The position numbers and the translations under genes are program-made. Below the pieces are notes generated by a model. The model ran no database searches, was not told the origin of the DNA, and saw only the letters and a list, made by a program, of their open reading frames with translations. 64,000 nt of DNA from NCBI RefSeq assembly GCF_014219065.1, contig NZ_JACLGO010000005.1:119781-183780 (forward strand), given 5' to 3'. This document shows positions 28,140 to 38,008 of this stretch, one piece after another (position 1 is the stretch's first letter; every line of letters starts with the position of its first letter). Source of the DNA: Halopseudomonas xiamenensis (lineage in GTDB: Bacteria > Pseudomonadota > Gammaproteobacteria > Pseudomonadales > Pseudomonadaceae).

Positions 28140-28958
28140 TCAGGCTGATGCCAGAAAGTCCGCCAAGACCGCGTTGAACCGGCGCGGATCCTCCAGATAG
28201 GGCGCGTGCCCCAACCCGGACAACGCAACGTGGCGCACATCGGGAATCAGATCCAGCAGCGGCTGAGCCTTGGCCAAAGGTGCCACCGTATCCTGGTCAC
28301 AGGTGATCACCAGCGTCGGTGCCTGGATACGCGCCAGCTCCGGTTTTAGATCGGCAGTCTGAATCGCCCAGGCCGCGGCAGCGACACCCTCCAGTCGTGA
28401 CTGGGCCGCAATGTCGGCGATGCGCTGAAATACCGCTGCCGCGGTTCCGGCTGGCAACATGCCCCTGGCCCTGCGTTCGCCATAGACTTCAGGCGGCTGG
28501 TTACGCAACTCATCAAGACGGCGCTTGTAGCGCTCGTCCGCCTCGCCGTTACGGTCCAGGGCATGGCCTGGGTGGGTGCAGGACAGCACCAGACGCTTAA
28601 CCAGCGCTGGTTCCATAATCGCCACCTTCATCGCCACCAACCCGCCCATGGAGTGACCGGCCAGGGTGACCGGCACGTCGGTCACCTGCCTGATGAAAGC
28701 AATAGCGACGCGGGCCAGGTCGGTGAGGTCGTCGCCTGCGACATCCGAATCGACATAACCGGGGGCGTCCCAGGCGATCACCCGCCTGGTGGCCGAGAAA
28801 GTGTCCAGCTGCAGCTCCCAACTGCTAGCATTGCCGTTGATGCCGTGCAACAGCACCAGGGGTTCGCCTGCGCCACGCTCGAGATAGCTGATGCGGCCAT
28901 GCTTGAGCATGGTGCTGGAGCGCGCCGTCGGGCTGCCGATCTTGTTCGCTTGATGCAT
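28140..28958 (-). CDS. Alpha/beta hydrolase, enol-lactonase-like
   Basis: 272-residue alpha/beta hydrolase. LLHGINGNASSWE gives the oxyanion region, AGHSMGG the nucleophile serine, CDQDTVAP the aspartate and LGHAPYLEDP the histidine. It is closest in layout to 3-oxoadipate enol-lactonases (PcaD) and related ester hydrolases. It lies directly upstream of the lyase gene on the same strand, which recalls the PcaB-PcaD pairing. Confidence 0.85.
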   Translation of the reverse strand: MHQANKIGSPTARSSTMLKHGRISYLERGAGEPLVLLHGINGNASSWELQLDTFSATRRVIAWDAPGYVDSDVAGDDLTDLARVAIAFIRQVTDVPVTLAGHSMGGLVAMKVAIMEPALVKRLVLSCTHPGHALDRNGEADERYKRRLDELRNQPPEVYGERRARGMLPAGTAAAVFQRIADIAAQSRLEGVAAAAWAIQTADLKPELARIQAPTLVITCDQDTVAPLAKAQPLLDLIPDVRHVALSGLGHAPYLEDPRRFNAVLADFLASA

Positions 28959-29042
28959 GTATGACTTCCTTGCTGACTGTGTGCTACCGACCTGGGCACC
29001 AGGCCGGTTAACGATTCAACTTCGCCCCGATTTACCGTTGCG

Positions 29043-29996
29043 TTAGTTGGCCGAGAACAGGGCACGTTCCCGTTTGTCCGCCAACAGCAGGCGTGCCCCT
29101 GACGGCGCCATGCGCCGTGCATCGTGACCTACGTCGTAGACGGTCTCGACTTCCCAGTTGAATGCGGCGCCAAGTTCCTCGGCCTTGGCCCTGGAAGCGG
29201 CGTAGAAGTTCTTGCCACGCGCCAACCGATGCGGTCCCTGGGCCATTGCGACATCGGTGCGATTGAGGATGCGGTGATGGGGGTCGTCATCGGCTGTGCC
29301 CAGCATGATCACCAGACGGTGAGAGTAGGAACGCGCCAGACTCTGATCGTCGATACCGGTGTTCTGCAGGCCATAGCGCAGCGGCAGGCTGTCGTCGGGG
29401 AAGGTATAGTTACCGGCGTTGGCGGCCACCGCCGTACGGATACGCGCCTCAGGCCAGAGCATCACCATTCGGTGAACAAACTGGGCACCACCACCGTGGC
29501 CATAGATATCGTACTGCTCAGCTTCCAGGCCGAACTGCTGGCGCACCTGATCGAAGGCGCGCTCCAGCGCAGCGAAGGAGGACTGCTCGCGTGGAATCCG
29601 CTGCCCCCTGGAGGCATCCAGCGATGACGAGTCGCGGGTAACCCAATTGCCGGCCTGGTAGCCCCAGCCCGTTGGGAAGTTCTGTTCCGATATTTCCGGC
29701 GCCACCACCAGCACGTCATATTGCGCCGCGTAACGGCCCCAGATATCGCGGTATACCTCTGCGTCACGACGGCCGCCATGCATGACGATCACCACCGGCG
29801 TATCCGGGCGCATCTGCCGGGGCTGTGAATAGAAGATACGCATGGTCACCGGCTTGTCCGGTGTACCCGCCTCCACGTTGATGGAGCCGGCGCGATCGCC
29901 GAAACTCAGCGGAACATAAGGTGTATCTACCGAGACCGCCGAACAACCGGCAAGAAGAGAAAGGATACCGACGAACAACAAGACACGCATTTTCAT
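29043..29996 (-). CDS. Alpha/beta hydrolase lipoprotein
   Basis: 317-residue exported hydrolase. The lipobox LLAGCS (Cys18) anchors it to a membrane. The fold is that of the depolymerase/PHB-esterase-like group: VVIVMHGGRRDAEVYRDIWG, then the nucleophile YGHGGGAQF with histidine or glycine where the serine normally is, and a late VGHDARRM. The usual G-x-S-x-G serine is not seen at GHGGG, so activity is uncertain. It lies between the ABC importer and the other hydrolase. Confidence 0.75.
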   Translation of the reverse strand: MKMRVLLFVGILSLLAGCSAVSVDTPYVPLSFGDRAGSINVEAGTPDKPVTMRIFYSQPRQMRPDTPVVIVMHGGRRDAEVYRDIWGRYAAQYDVLVVAPEISEQNFPTGWGYQAGNWVTRDSSSLDASRGQRIPREQSSFAALERAFDQVRQQFGLEAEQYDIYGHGGGAQFVHRMVMLWPEARIRTAVAANAGNYTFPDDSLPLRYGLQNTGIDDQSLARSYSHRLVIMLGTADDDPHHRILNRTDVAMAQGPHRLARGKNFYAASRAKAEELGAAFNWEVETVYDVGHDARRMAPSGARLLLADKRERALFSAN

Positions 29997-30024
29997 GAAA
30001 AAGGTCCTCTGTATTATTGTTTGA

Positions 30025-32043
30025 TCACGCTATGGGACGGTCGCTGGAGGGCTGCGCCTTCCAGCATCTGACCAGGCTGCTACCGATGATTTCCGGCGCC
30101 GGCGCACGCTCGCGGCACACCTGTTCGGCTATCGGGCAGCGCGGATTGAAGGCGCAGCCGGCAGGCCGATTCATCGGGTTGGGAAAGTCACCGGACAAGC
30201 CCAGGTCGGGCACTATCTCGCCCGGTGCGATACTCAGGGCCGAATCCATCAGGGCGCGGGTGTAGGGATGCCGCGGATTCAGCATCACGTCATCGCGATC
30301 GCCGCACTCGACGATTTCACCCAGGTACATCACCGCCACCCGGTCAGCCATGTGCTGGACCACGGAGAGGTTGTGGGTGACGAACAGATAGGTCAGATCC
30401 AGCTCATCACGCAGATCGAGGAGCAGATTGAGAATCTGCGCCTGCACCGACACGTCCAGCGCCGAAGTCGGCTCATCGCAGATCACCACCTCAGGCCGCA
30501 TGATCAGCGCCCGACCAATTGCTGCACGCTGCCGCTGGCCGCCGGACAGCTGGTTCGGATAGCTGTTGAACACCCGACGCGGCAGGCCGACCAGCTCCAT
30601 CATGCTGTAGGTCTTCGCCAATTGCTCCTGACGGCTGCCAAGCTTGTGCACCGCCAACGGTTTGCCGATGATCTCGCCAATGGTCTTGCGCGGATTCAGC
30701 GACGAATAGGGGTCCTGAAAAATCGGCTGGATCATCCGCGCCCGCTGCATCGCAGGCAGTGTCTCGATGCGCTGCCCATTAAGGACAACCGACCCGGTAT
30801 CCGGCTGCTGCAAACCCATGATGGTACGGGTCAAGGTGGTCTTGCCGCAGCCGGACTCACCGACCAGCGCCAGCACCTCACCCTTATTGACCTGCAGGCT
30901 GATATCGTTCATCGCGCGCAGCGGTATGCGCTTGCCGAACATCCCTCGGCGTACCGAGAAAGTGCAACTGACCGAGTTCACCGACAGGATCGGCGTCTGA
31001 CCCTGGCTCGGCGACACCAGCATGTCCTGGCTCAGGCCCGGTGCCGGGCTGGGCTGCCAGTCGCGGGTTTCCTGCGGGTCGTGGCAGACGTACATGCGCT
31101 GTGGGCTGATTTCCTGGCTAGGCGGCGTCTGCGTCCTGCAGGTGTCCACCGCACGTGGGCAGCGCGATGCAAAGGCGCACCCCTGAACGGTGCCGGTCAT
31201 CGAGGGCACGATACCAGGGATGGAGCCGAGGCGTTTCAACGCACCATTGCGGTAGCCGGGCACACACTCGAGCAGCCCTTGGGTGTAGGGGTGGCGAGGG
31301 TTCAGCAGCACCTCTTCGGTGGTACCGGTCTCGACGATATCACCTGCGTACATCACGGCGATCTTGTCCGCTGCCCGTGACACCACACCCAGATCATGGG
31401 TGATGAGGATCATCGACATGCCCAGTTCCTGCTGCAGGTCACGGAGCAGGCGCAGGATCTGCGCCTGGATGGTCACGTCCAGCGCTGTGGTCGGCTCGTC
31501 GGCGATCAGCAGTTCGGGCTCGTTCATCAGCGCCATGGCGATCATCACGCGCTGACGCTGGCCACCGGAAAGTTCATGCGGATACTGTTTGAGTCGGCTG
31601 GCCGGGTCGGGCAGCCCGACCTTTTCCAGCAGATGAATGGCCCGCACCTCAGCCTCGGACTCCGAGACCTTGCGGTGCAACGTCATGGTTTCCTTCAGTT
31701 GCCGGCCGATGGTATACACCGGGTTCAGGCTGGTCATCGGCTCCTGGAAGATCATGCCGATGCGCTGCCCGCGTACCTGCACGGCAAAGTCATGCTCACT
31801 GGCCTGCATCAGGTCCGCACCATCGAAATTAATGCAGGCCGCAGAGCGCCGGGCGGCCGGTGGCAGCAGGCTCATCATGGCCAGCGCGGTCATGGATTTT
31901 CCCGAACCGGACTCACCGACAATACCAAGGGTTTCGCCGCGCTTGAGCTCCAGATCGACACCCCGGACCGCCTTGAGCGTGCTCGATTCGGTCGGAATCT
32001 CGACCGACAGATTGCGAATGTCCAACAGTGGCTGCGTGTTCAT
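30025..32043 (-). CDS. Fused dipeptide/oligopeptide ABC transporter ATPase
   Basis: 672-residue protein with two ABC ATPase domains of DppD and DppF type fused. Each has Walker A (GESGSGKS near residue 40; GESGCGKT near 400), a signature LSGGQRQR and an oligopeptide C-terminal motif with CAFASRCP or CAFNPRCP cysteine clusters. It energises the permease pair encoded just upstream. The start is the ATG at 32041-32043, one base after the permease stop. Confidence 0.94.
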   Translation of the reverse strand: MNTQPLLDIRNLSVEIPTESSTLKAVRGVDLELKRGETLGIVGESGSGKSMTALAMMSLLPPAARRSAACINFDGADLMQASEHDFAVQVRGQRIGMIFQEPMTSLNPVYTIGRQLKETMTLHRKVSESEAEVRAIHLLEKVGLPDPASRLKQYPHELSGGQRQRVMIAMALMNEPELLIADEPTTALDVTIQAQILRLLRDLQQELGMSMILITHDLGVVSRAADKIAVMYAGDIVETGTTEEVLLNPRHPYTQGLLECVPGYRNGALKRLGSIPGIVPSMTGTVQGCAFASRCPRAVDTCRTQTPPSQEISPQRMYVCHDPQETRDWQPSPAPGLSQDMLVSPSQGQTPILSVNSVSCTFSVRRGMFGKRIPLRAMNDISLQVNKGEVLALVGESGCGKTTLTRTIMGLQQPDTGSVVLNGQRIETLPAMQRARMIQPIFQDPYSSLNPRKTIGEIIGKPLAVHKLGSRQEQLAKTYSMMELVGLPRRVFNSYPNQLSGGQRQRAAIGRALIMRPEVVICDEPTSALDVSVQAQILNLLLDLRDELDLTYLFVTHNLSVVQHMADRVAVMYLGEIVECGDRDDVMLNPRHPYTRALMDSALSIAPGEIVPDLGLSGDFPNPMNRPAGCAFNPRCPIAEQVCRERAPAPEIIGSSLVRCWKAQPSSDRPIA

Positions 32044-32044
32044 A

Positions 32045-32986
32045 TCAGCTTCTCCGGTCCGTGACAGTGACGTCGCGCACGCCATCACCGAGCAAATTGA
32101 CTGCAATCACCAGCATGAACAGCGCCAGGCCGGGCAGCACCACCAGCCAGGGCTGGAAGAACATCGAGGTCTTCCCCTCGGCGATCATCAGGCCCCAGGA
32201 CGGCATCGGCGAGGGAATGCCCAGTCCGAGGAAGGACAGGGTCGCTTCGCTCAGAATCGCGATAGCCACTTCCAGGGTAAAGATCACCATGATCTGGTTG
32301 GACAAATTCGGCAGCACCTCGCGCACCGCCACCTGAAAGCGACTGCAGCCCATCGACCGCGCAGCAGCAACGAAGTCCATCTCGCGCAACCGCAGCGTCG
32401 CCGAGCGCGTCACCACCAGATAGAACACCCAGTGCGTGGCGCCGATCACGAAGATCACCACGGTGATCGATTGGCCGATCACAAATACCAGCGCCATGAT
32501 CAGCAGCAGGCTGGGAATAGCCAGCTGGCAGGTCACCAGAAAGTTGACCGCCTGATCCAGCCAGCCGCCGAAGTAACCGGCCAGCAGGCCGAGTGTCACG
32601 CCGATGATGGCGCCCACGGTGGCCGCACCGATGCCGATGGCCAGGGAAATACGGGCGCCGTAGATGATCCGGCTCAGGTAGTCGCGGCCCAGGTGGTCGG
32701 TACCGAGCAGGTAACGCCACTCGCCGCCGTCGACCCAGGCCGGCGGCAGCAGGCGCATCGGCAGGTTCTGTACATAGGGGTCATGCGGCGCCAGCCAGGG
32801 TGCGAACAGCGCCAGGAAGACCATCAACAGAATGATGCCGAAACCGATCTTCAGCCCGGTGTGGCCACGTGCGCGCTTTAACGCCGCTTTTGCCGGGCTC
32901 AGGCCCAGACCGGTATCGACCTGTTCGCCGTCGGTCTGCGACTCGGCCACGAAACGCGGATTCTTTACTGTGTCAGTCGTCATCAT
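32045..32986 (-). CDS. Dipeptide-type ABC transporter permease (DppC-like)
   Basis: 313-residue membrane permease with an N-terminal cytoplasmic leader, the OppC_N segment and a five-helix BPD domain that contains the EAA-like loop VAAARSMGCSRFQVAVREVLPN. It is the second permease of the importer and directly follows the DppB-like gene with no gap. Confidence 0.93.
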   Translation of the reverse strand: MMTTDTVKNPRFVAESQTDGEQVDTGLGLSPAKAALKRARGHTGLKIGFGIILLMVFLALFAPWLAPHDPYVQNLPMRLLPPAWVDGGEWRYLLGTDHLGRDYLSRIIYGARISLAIGIGAATVGAIIGVTLGLLAGYFGGWLDQAVNFLVTCQLAIPSLLLIMALVFVIGQSITVVIFVIGATHWVFYLVVTRSATLRLREMDFVAAARSMGCSRFQVAVREVLPNLSNQIMVIFTLEVAIAILSEATLSFLGLGIPSPMPSWGLMIAEGKTSMFFQPWLVVLPGLALFMLVIAVNLLGDGVRDVTVTDRRS

Positions 32987-33904
32987 TCACCCCATCCGGA
33001 TCCGTGGGTCAAGCCAGGCGTTGATCAGATCAGCCGCCAGCGTGAGCAGTACAAAAGTCAGTACAAAGATCAGAATCAACGACTGCACTGTCGGAATATC
33101 CGAGTTGAAAATCGATTCCACGGCCAGGCGGCCGAGCCCATTCATACTGAACACCGACTCGGTCACCACCGACCCGCCCAGCTTATGGCCAAGCTGTACC
33201 GCGAGCACGCTGACCACCGGCAACAGCGCGTTGCGCAGCGCCTGGCGGAAGATCAGTTGATAGCCCATGAAGCCCTTGGCCCGGGCAGTGCGGATGTAGT
33301 CTGCGCCCAGCACTTCGAGCAGACCGGTACGGGTCAGGCGCATGACCGCCGGCACCGAGCTGGCGCCCAACACCAGGGCCGGCAACACGTAATGGCGCCA
33401 GGTCGCATCACCCGACACTGGGAAGATGGGGAACATCACCGCGAGCAGGATGATGACCATCAGGCCCAGCCAGAAATTGGGAATGGCCTGGGCCGAGACC
33501 GCCGTCGAGAGCGCGAACCGGTCCACCCAGCTATTAGGCTTGAGCGCCGCACCAATCCCCAGCGGCAGCGCGATCAGAATGGTCACCATCAGCGAGGACA
33601 GTGCCAGAATGATGGTCACCCCCGCATGCTCGCGGATCAGCTCGCCGACCGGCTGCTTCCAGAAGTAACTTTCACCGAAATCACCCTGGAACACGCCACC
33701 CAGCCAGGCCACATACTGCACCGACACCGGACGGTCGAAGCCGTACTCCTGGCGGATTTCCTCCACCATTTCCGGCGGGGCGTCCTCACCGGCGATCGTC
33801 TGTGCCGGATCGGTAGCGAAATAGAACAGCGCGAAGGTACCGAAGGACACCACCAGCGCTACCAGCAGAGCCAGCAGGCCCCTGCGAAGGATATAACTCG
33901 CCAT
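32987..33904 (-). CDS. Dipeptide-type ABC transporter permease (DppB-like)
   Basis: 305-residue permease; MASYILRRGLLALLVALVVS leads into six membrane helices, with the EAA loop YIRTARAKGFMGYQLIFRQA. ATG 33902-33904 has GGAG nine bases upstream; a TTG two codons earlier overlaps the stop of the binding-protein gene and is the alternative. Order on the minus strand: binding protein, DppB-like, DppC-like, ATPase. Confidence 0.93.
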   Translation of the reverse strand: MASYILRRGLLALLVALVVSFGTFALFYFATDPAQTIAGEDAPPEMVEEIRQEYGFDRPVSVQYVAWLGGVFQGDFGESYFWKQPVGELIREHAGVTIILALSSLMVTILIALPLGIGAALKPNSWVDRFALSTAVSAQAIPNFWLGLMVIILLAVMFPIFPVSGDATWRHYVLPALVLGASSVPAVMRLTRTGLLEVLGADYIRTARAKGFMGYQLIFRQALRNALLPVVSVLAVQLGHKLGGSVVTESVFSMNGLGRLAVESIFNSDIPTVQSLILIFVLTFVLLTLAADLINAWLDPRIRMG

Positions 33905-33906
33905 AA

Positions 33907-35448
33907 TCAATTACTCCAACGGGCCTGCCAGAGACGGGGAACACCGTCTCTGGGGACCGACAGGTCGAGGCCGGGCGCCAGCAGGAAATTCTGGCTGTAG
34001 GAGAACATCGGTACCCAGTAGGCCTGATCAGCAATGCGATCCAGGGCCTGACGGTAGAGTTCAAGACGTCGCTCGGGATCGATGGTGCGCTCGGCGGCCA
34101 GCACGGTTGCGGCCAGCTCTTCGTCGCCGGAATAGTTACGTGGGGTATTGGCCACGAAGTGCACGCCGGTGATCGCTGACGCATCAGCGGTGCCGCCGCC
34201 GCCATAGGAGGCGAAGAAGGCCGACATGTCGCGGTCGTTACGGACCTTGGAGAACACGTTCAACTTCACGTAGCGCAGGTTCGCATTGATGCCCACGACC
34301 CGAAGATCGTTGACGATGGCCTCACCCATGACCTTGTCACGGTAGGCCCACAGATCGAAGCTGAAGCCATTCGGATAACCGGCTTCCGTCAACAACGCGC
34401 GGGCCTTGCCCGGGTCGTAGGCATAAACCGGGCCAGTACCTTCGCAGCCGAACTGCAGCGGATGGCAGGCGAAGTCCAGAGCCTGGGCACTGCCGCGCAC
34501 CAGATACTGGGTAATGGCCTGACGGTTGATCGCATGATTGAGTGCGCGGCGCACCCGCACGTCCTTGAACGGCGTATTGGGATCAGAGTAGCCGGCAGCA
34601 TCCAGGGTGATGTAGCCGATGCGAATATCATCCCCTTCCAGGCGCTCGACGTTCGGCAGATGACGCACGTTATCCGCGACATCCGGCGGTACGTCCAGCA
34701 TCAGATCGATACCGCCGCTGAGCAGCTCCGCCTGCTGCGTACCCTGATCGGGAATGACCCGGAAACGCATGTACTTGATTGCCGGATTGGCCTTGGGGCT
34801 GGCCTGATAGTAATCCTCGAAACGGGTCAGCTCGATCTCGCGTCCAGCGCGAAAGCCGGTGACCCGGTAAGGGCCGATGCCGTTGAGCTGCTGCTCGACT
34901 GCCCGGATGCCGGTGTGAGCATAGGTACCCTGCTTGCGCAACGGCACGCTCACGGCCATGTCGCGCAGCGCCATCGGGTAAGGCACCTTGAGATGGAAGG
35001 ATACGCGGTGCTCGCCGATCTTCTCGACCCGATCCAGCCAGCCACGGATAACCGGGCCGCGGCTGGTACCCGAGTCGCGGTCCAGCACCCAATCAAAGGT
35101 GTAGACCACATCGTCGGCGGTCAGCGGGCTGCCGTCGTGAAACTTCACATCGTCACGCAGCACGACATCCAGACGTGTTTCGCCAACCCACTCGTAGGAG
35201 GCGGCAGCCAGCGGGACGAATTCCAGGGTATCGGGATCCACATGAAACAGACCGTCGTCGGTCAACTGGGCCAGAACCAGCCCTTCGCGCTGTACGGAAT
35301 AGAGCCGGTCGACGGTCGTCAGCGGCATGGCCAGCGCCACGACCAGCGAATCGCTGCGGGCATCCGCATGAACGGACATCGACAGCGCCCAGGCAGCGAG
35401 CAAACTCGTCAGGCCGATACCAACCCGGCGTGGGTGGATGATCCTCAT
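33907..35448 (-). CDS. Periplasmic substrate-binding protein, peptide/nickel/opine (SBP_bac_5) family
   Basis: 513-residue family 5 binding protein. A signal peptide (about 1-29, ending VHADA) precedes the mature domain with LAQLTDDGLFHVDPDTLEFV and KFHDGSPLTADDVVYTFDW. The ligand cannot be read from sequence. The start is the ATG at 35446-35448 with a strong AGGAGGAG. First gene of the importer operon, downstream of the LysR gene and of a 9-base-arm palindrome. Confidence 0.93.
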   Translation of the reverse strand: MRIIHPRRVGIGLTSLLAAWALSMSVHADARSDSLVVALAMPLTTVDRLYSVQREGLVLAQLTDDGLFHVDPDTLEFVPLAAASYEWVGETRLDVVLRDDVKFHDGSPLTADDVVYTFDWVLDRDSGTSRGPVIRGWLDRVEKIGEHRVSFHLKVPYPMALRDMAVSVPLRKQGTYAHTGIRAVEQQLNGIGPYRVTGFRAGREIELTRFEDYYQASPKANPAIKYMRFRVIPDQGTQQAELLSGGIDLMLDVPPDVADNVRHLPNVERLEGDDIRIGYITLDAAGYSDPNTPFKDVRVRRALNHAINRQAITQYLVRGSAQALDFACHPLQFGCEGTGPVYAYDPGKARALLTEAGYPNGFSFDLWAYRDKVMGEAIVNDLRVVGINANLRYVKLNVFSKVRNDRDMSAFFASYGGGGTADASAITGVHFVANTPRNYSGDEELAATVLAAERTIDPERRLELYRQALDRIADQAYWVPMFSYSQNFLLAPGLDLSVPRDGVPRLWQARWSN

Positions 35449-35519
35449 TTCTCCTCCTGTTGTAATTATTGGAAGATCAAGCAATGAGCCAAGTGTAGGG
35501 ACGAGTTATAATTTTTAAA

Positions 35520-35548
35520 ATTGCATATAGTCGATAGTCATATGCAAT
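35520..35548. promoter_or_regulatory. LysR-type operator palindrome before the importer operon
   Basis: Arms ATTGCATAT (35520-35528) and ATATGCAAT (35540-35548) are exact inverted repeats with an 11-base centre. This is the T-N11-A layout bound by LysR-type regulators. It sits about 72-100 bases before the binding-protein start, directly after the lysR gene. Confidence 0.6.
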
Positions 35549-35573
35549 TAACGCATGAATTGATGAGGACGCC

Positions 35574-36494
35574 TCACGCGCCGCCGGTCATCGTCGCGTG
35601 ATCGCCCAGCGCAGCCACCACTTCATCCCGCAGGCAACGCACCAGACTGGTCGTCGCTGGCGTCTCTTCAAACCCCGGCGGGAACAGCAAGACGAACTGC
35701 AGGCGATAGCGCGGCGCCAGGGGCCGCAGGCAGAACCGCGACGTGTCGACCGCCAGTGCGGTCAGTCGGTCGATGATGGTCACGCCCAACCCTTCGGCGA
35801 CCATCTGGCAGGCCAGCACGCTGGAGGTCGTTTCGATCTTGCAGTTGAGCTCCACACCGGCCGCCTGAAAGATCTCCTCCATTTGCAGGCGGGGCCGCAA
35901 CCCCGACGCCAGCGCGATGATGTCGTGTTCTGCCAGCTGTTGGGCAGAGACTGCGTCGGCCGCCTCCAGCGGATGGCCCCTGGGGATCATCGCCATCGCA
36001 TCGGTATCGAAAAACGGCCGCTGGATGACGGCGGGATGATTACAGGGCTTGGTCAGCGCCACGGCGATATCGTAGTGCCGGCCGGCGACCCATTGTTCAA
36101 TGTCCCGGTGCCCGCGGACATCCACACTGAAGCGCTGGTCGGGATGCTCCTTCACAAAGCGCGCCAGCGCCGGTGACACCAGACTGTTGGCCAACCTGGC
36201 CAGCGCCACGATGCGCAGGGTGCGCGTGCCGCCCTCCTTGATCTCACGCACAATGCGTGGCAGGTCCTCCAGGTTGGAGAGTATCTTTTCCGTCTCTCGA
36301 TAGAACTCCTTACCCTCGGGCGTGAGTACCAAACGCCGCTTCTCGCGCTTGAACAGCTTCAGTTTCAGCTCGTCCTCCAGGGTGGAGATCAATCGGCTGG
36401 TGGCGGGCTGACTCAGATTCATGACCGAGGCCGCAGCGACCAGCGAGCCATGCACCACCACCGCCCTGAAGCACTTCAACTTCTTGATATTCAA
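35574..36494 (-). CDS. LysR family transcriptional regulator
   Basis: 306-residue LysR-type regulator. The winged helix-turn-helix (about 5-65) contains AAASVMNLSQPATSRLISTL; the effector-binding domain follows. The start is uncertain: TTG 36492-36494 has GGAG six bases upstream, while a TTG four codons earlier has none; there is no ATG. It lies between the porin gene (divergent) and the importer operon and is likely to control both. Confidence 0.9.
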   Translation of the reverse strand: MNIKKLKCFRAVVVHGSLVAAASVMNLSQPATSRLISTLEDELKLKLFKREKRRLVLTPEGKEFYRETEKILSNLEDLPRIVREIKEGGTRTLRIVALARLANSLVSPALARFVKEHPDQRFSVDVRGHRDIEQWVAGRHYDIAVALTKPCNHPAVIQRPFFDTDAMAMIPRGHPLEAADAVSAQQLAEHDIIALASGLRPRLQMEEIFQAAGVELNCKIETTSSVLACQMVAEGLGVTIIDRLTALAVDTSRFCLRPLAPRYRLQFVLLFPPGFEETPATTSLVRCLRDEVVAALGDHATMTGGA

Positions 36495-36651
36495 ACAATT
36501 CTCCAAAATACATGCAGAAAACGCATATATCTATCCAATGTTTCGAATTTACATAACCACCTATACTAGCCGATAAATTGCCCCAGGAAAGCCTCTTTCC
36601 CCATGCGTTCGCCTGAAGCTGCAACGCCAAAAATAAAAAACCGGAGGGAAT

Positions 36652-37911
36652 ATGAAACTGTCGAAAACGGGGCTCATCTCGAGCATCGCCTGCCTGTCGG
36701 CATTGTCGGTCATGCCGGCGATGGCACTCGAAATCAAGGTCGGCGGTCAAATAAACCGTGCGTTCATGCATGTTGACGACGGATACAGTGAAAACAGCCG
36801 TGGCCTCGGTTCGCGTTCAGAGTATTACCACGTCGACAACAGAAACAGTCCTACCCAAATCCACCTCAGAGCAACGCAGAAACTCCTTGAGGGCTGGACC
36901 GCAGGCGCCAATGTTGAACGCGGCTTTTACGAAGACTCTTCGGTAGACGTATCGCCCAGAGACAAAAGTATTTCCGGTGAACTGGTGCAACGTGTCACCG
37001 AAGGCTTTGTCGACTCCCCCTTTGGCAAAATCACCGTCGGCCGTGGAGAAGGTGCCGCCTACGGAGCCGGCAGGGCCGATTACTCGGGTACCGGGGTCAT
37101 CAGCTTTCGCCATCCTGCGCTGATCGGTGGCGGGCTGTATTTCAACGAAACCAGAAAATCGCTGGTCACCAGCACCAACCGCGCCGGCGATATCACCAGC
37201 ATCGAGCCACCGGAACCGGACAGCAATCCGAACAAGGTATCCATCATCGGCAGCATTCGCGACTTCAACTTCGAAGGCCGTCACGACCGGATCCGGTATG
37301 ACAGCCCTCGTATTGGGCCAGTCACGCTGTCAGCGAGCGTCGGCAAAGGTGTTGACGATGCGAGCAGCGACGACATCTACGAAATCGGCGCCAGATCAGG
37401 CCTGCGCACACCGGGTGGCAGGGCGCTGATTCGGGTGGGCTATTCCCATGCGAAAAGAGACATGGAAGGTCCGAATGCGCCCCGTGATCCCGATGTAAGC
37501 AACTATGGTGGTTCTATCTCCTGGCTTGCCGATAACGGGATCAACATCACCTTCGCCGCGGTAAACCGCGTAGAGAAGCAGAGTGAAGCGTCCAAGACCG
37601 CCAACCTTACGCATAACCGCTCGGAGCTGGCCAAGTTCCGTTACGTGAAACTGGGCTATCGCCCCAGCCGTCAACATGCGTTTGATATTCACTGGGGTGT
37701 AACCAAAGACAGGAACAAGGTGGGCGATGTGGGCACTGTGGTGGGGGCAGGCTATGTCTGGAGCCCGAAGCCAATGCTTGATGTCTATGCCGGCGCGAAG
37801 ATCCACAGCTTCGAGCGCAAGAGCTGGTCCACCTACAGCGGTCGTACTTCCTATGATCTGAAATACGATGACATCACCATTGTAACCACCGGTGTCAGAT
37901 TCAAGTTTTGA
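36652..37911 (+). CDS. Gram-negative porin
   Basis: 419-residue outer-membrane porin of the general trimeric porin type (Porin_4). A signal peptide (about 1-25, ending AMA) is followed by LEIKVGGQINRAFMHVDDG, the constriction-loop region around FGKITVGRGEGAAYG and a C-terminal strand ending in RFKF. The start is the ATG at 36652 after GGAGGG. It is divergent from the lysR gene and probably admits the substrate of the neighbouring importer. Confidence 0.9.
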   Translation: MKLSKTGLISSIACLSALSVMPAMALEIKVGGQINRAFMHVDDGYSENSRGLGSRSEYYHVDNRNSPTQIHLRATQKLLEGWTAGANVERGFYEDSSVDVSPRDKSISGELVQRVTEGFVDSPFGKITVGRGEGAAYGAGRADYSGTGVISFRHPALIGGGLYFNETRKSLVTSTNRAGDITSIEPPEPDSNPNKVSIIGSIRDFNFEGRHDRIRYDSPRIGPVTLSASVGKGVDDASSDDIYEIGARSGLRTPGGRALIRVGYSHAKRDMEGPNAPRDPDVSNYGGSISWLADNGINITFAAVNRVEKQSEASKTANLTHNRSELAKFRYVKLGYRPSRQHAFDIHWGVTKDRNKVGDVGTVVGAGYVWSPKPMLDVYAGAKIHSFERKSWSTYSGRTSYDLKYDDITIVTTGVRFKF

Positions 37912-38008
37912 GTAACCTTGCCAGCGACTCCAGCCGGGCCATGGTTTTCGGATCAAAGCGCTGCTTGATCAGCCCGGCAGAGTTGCCACCGACATCAGAA
38001 TCCTTCAT
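37901..38008 (-). CDS. Possible small ORF coupled to DUF2007 gene
   Basis: A 35-codon frame starts MKDSDVGGNSAGL at an ATG that overlaps the DUF2007 stop (ATGA) and ends inside the last codons of the opposing porin gene. The overlap is the only support. No family recognised. Confidence 0.25.
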   Translation of the reverse strand: MKDSDVGGNSAGLIKQRFDPKTMARLESLARLLKT

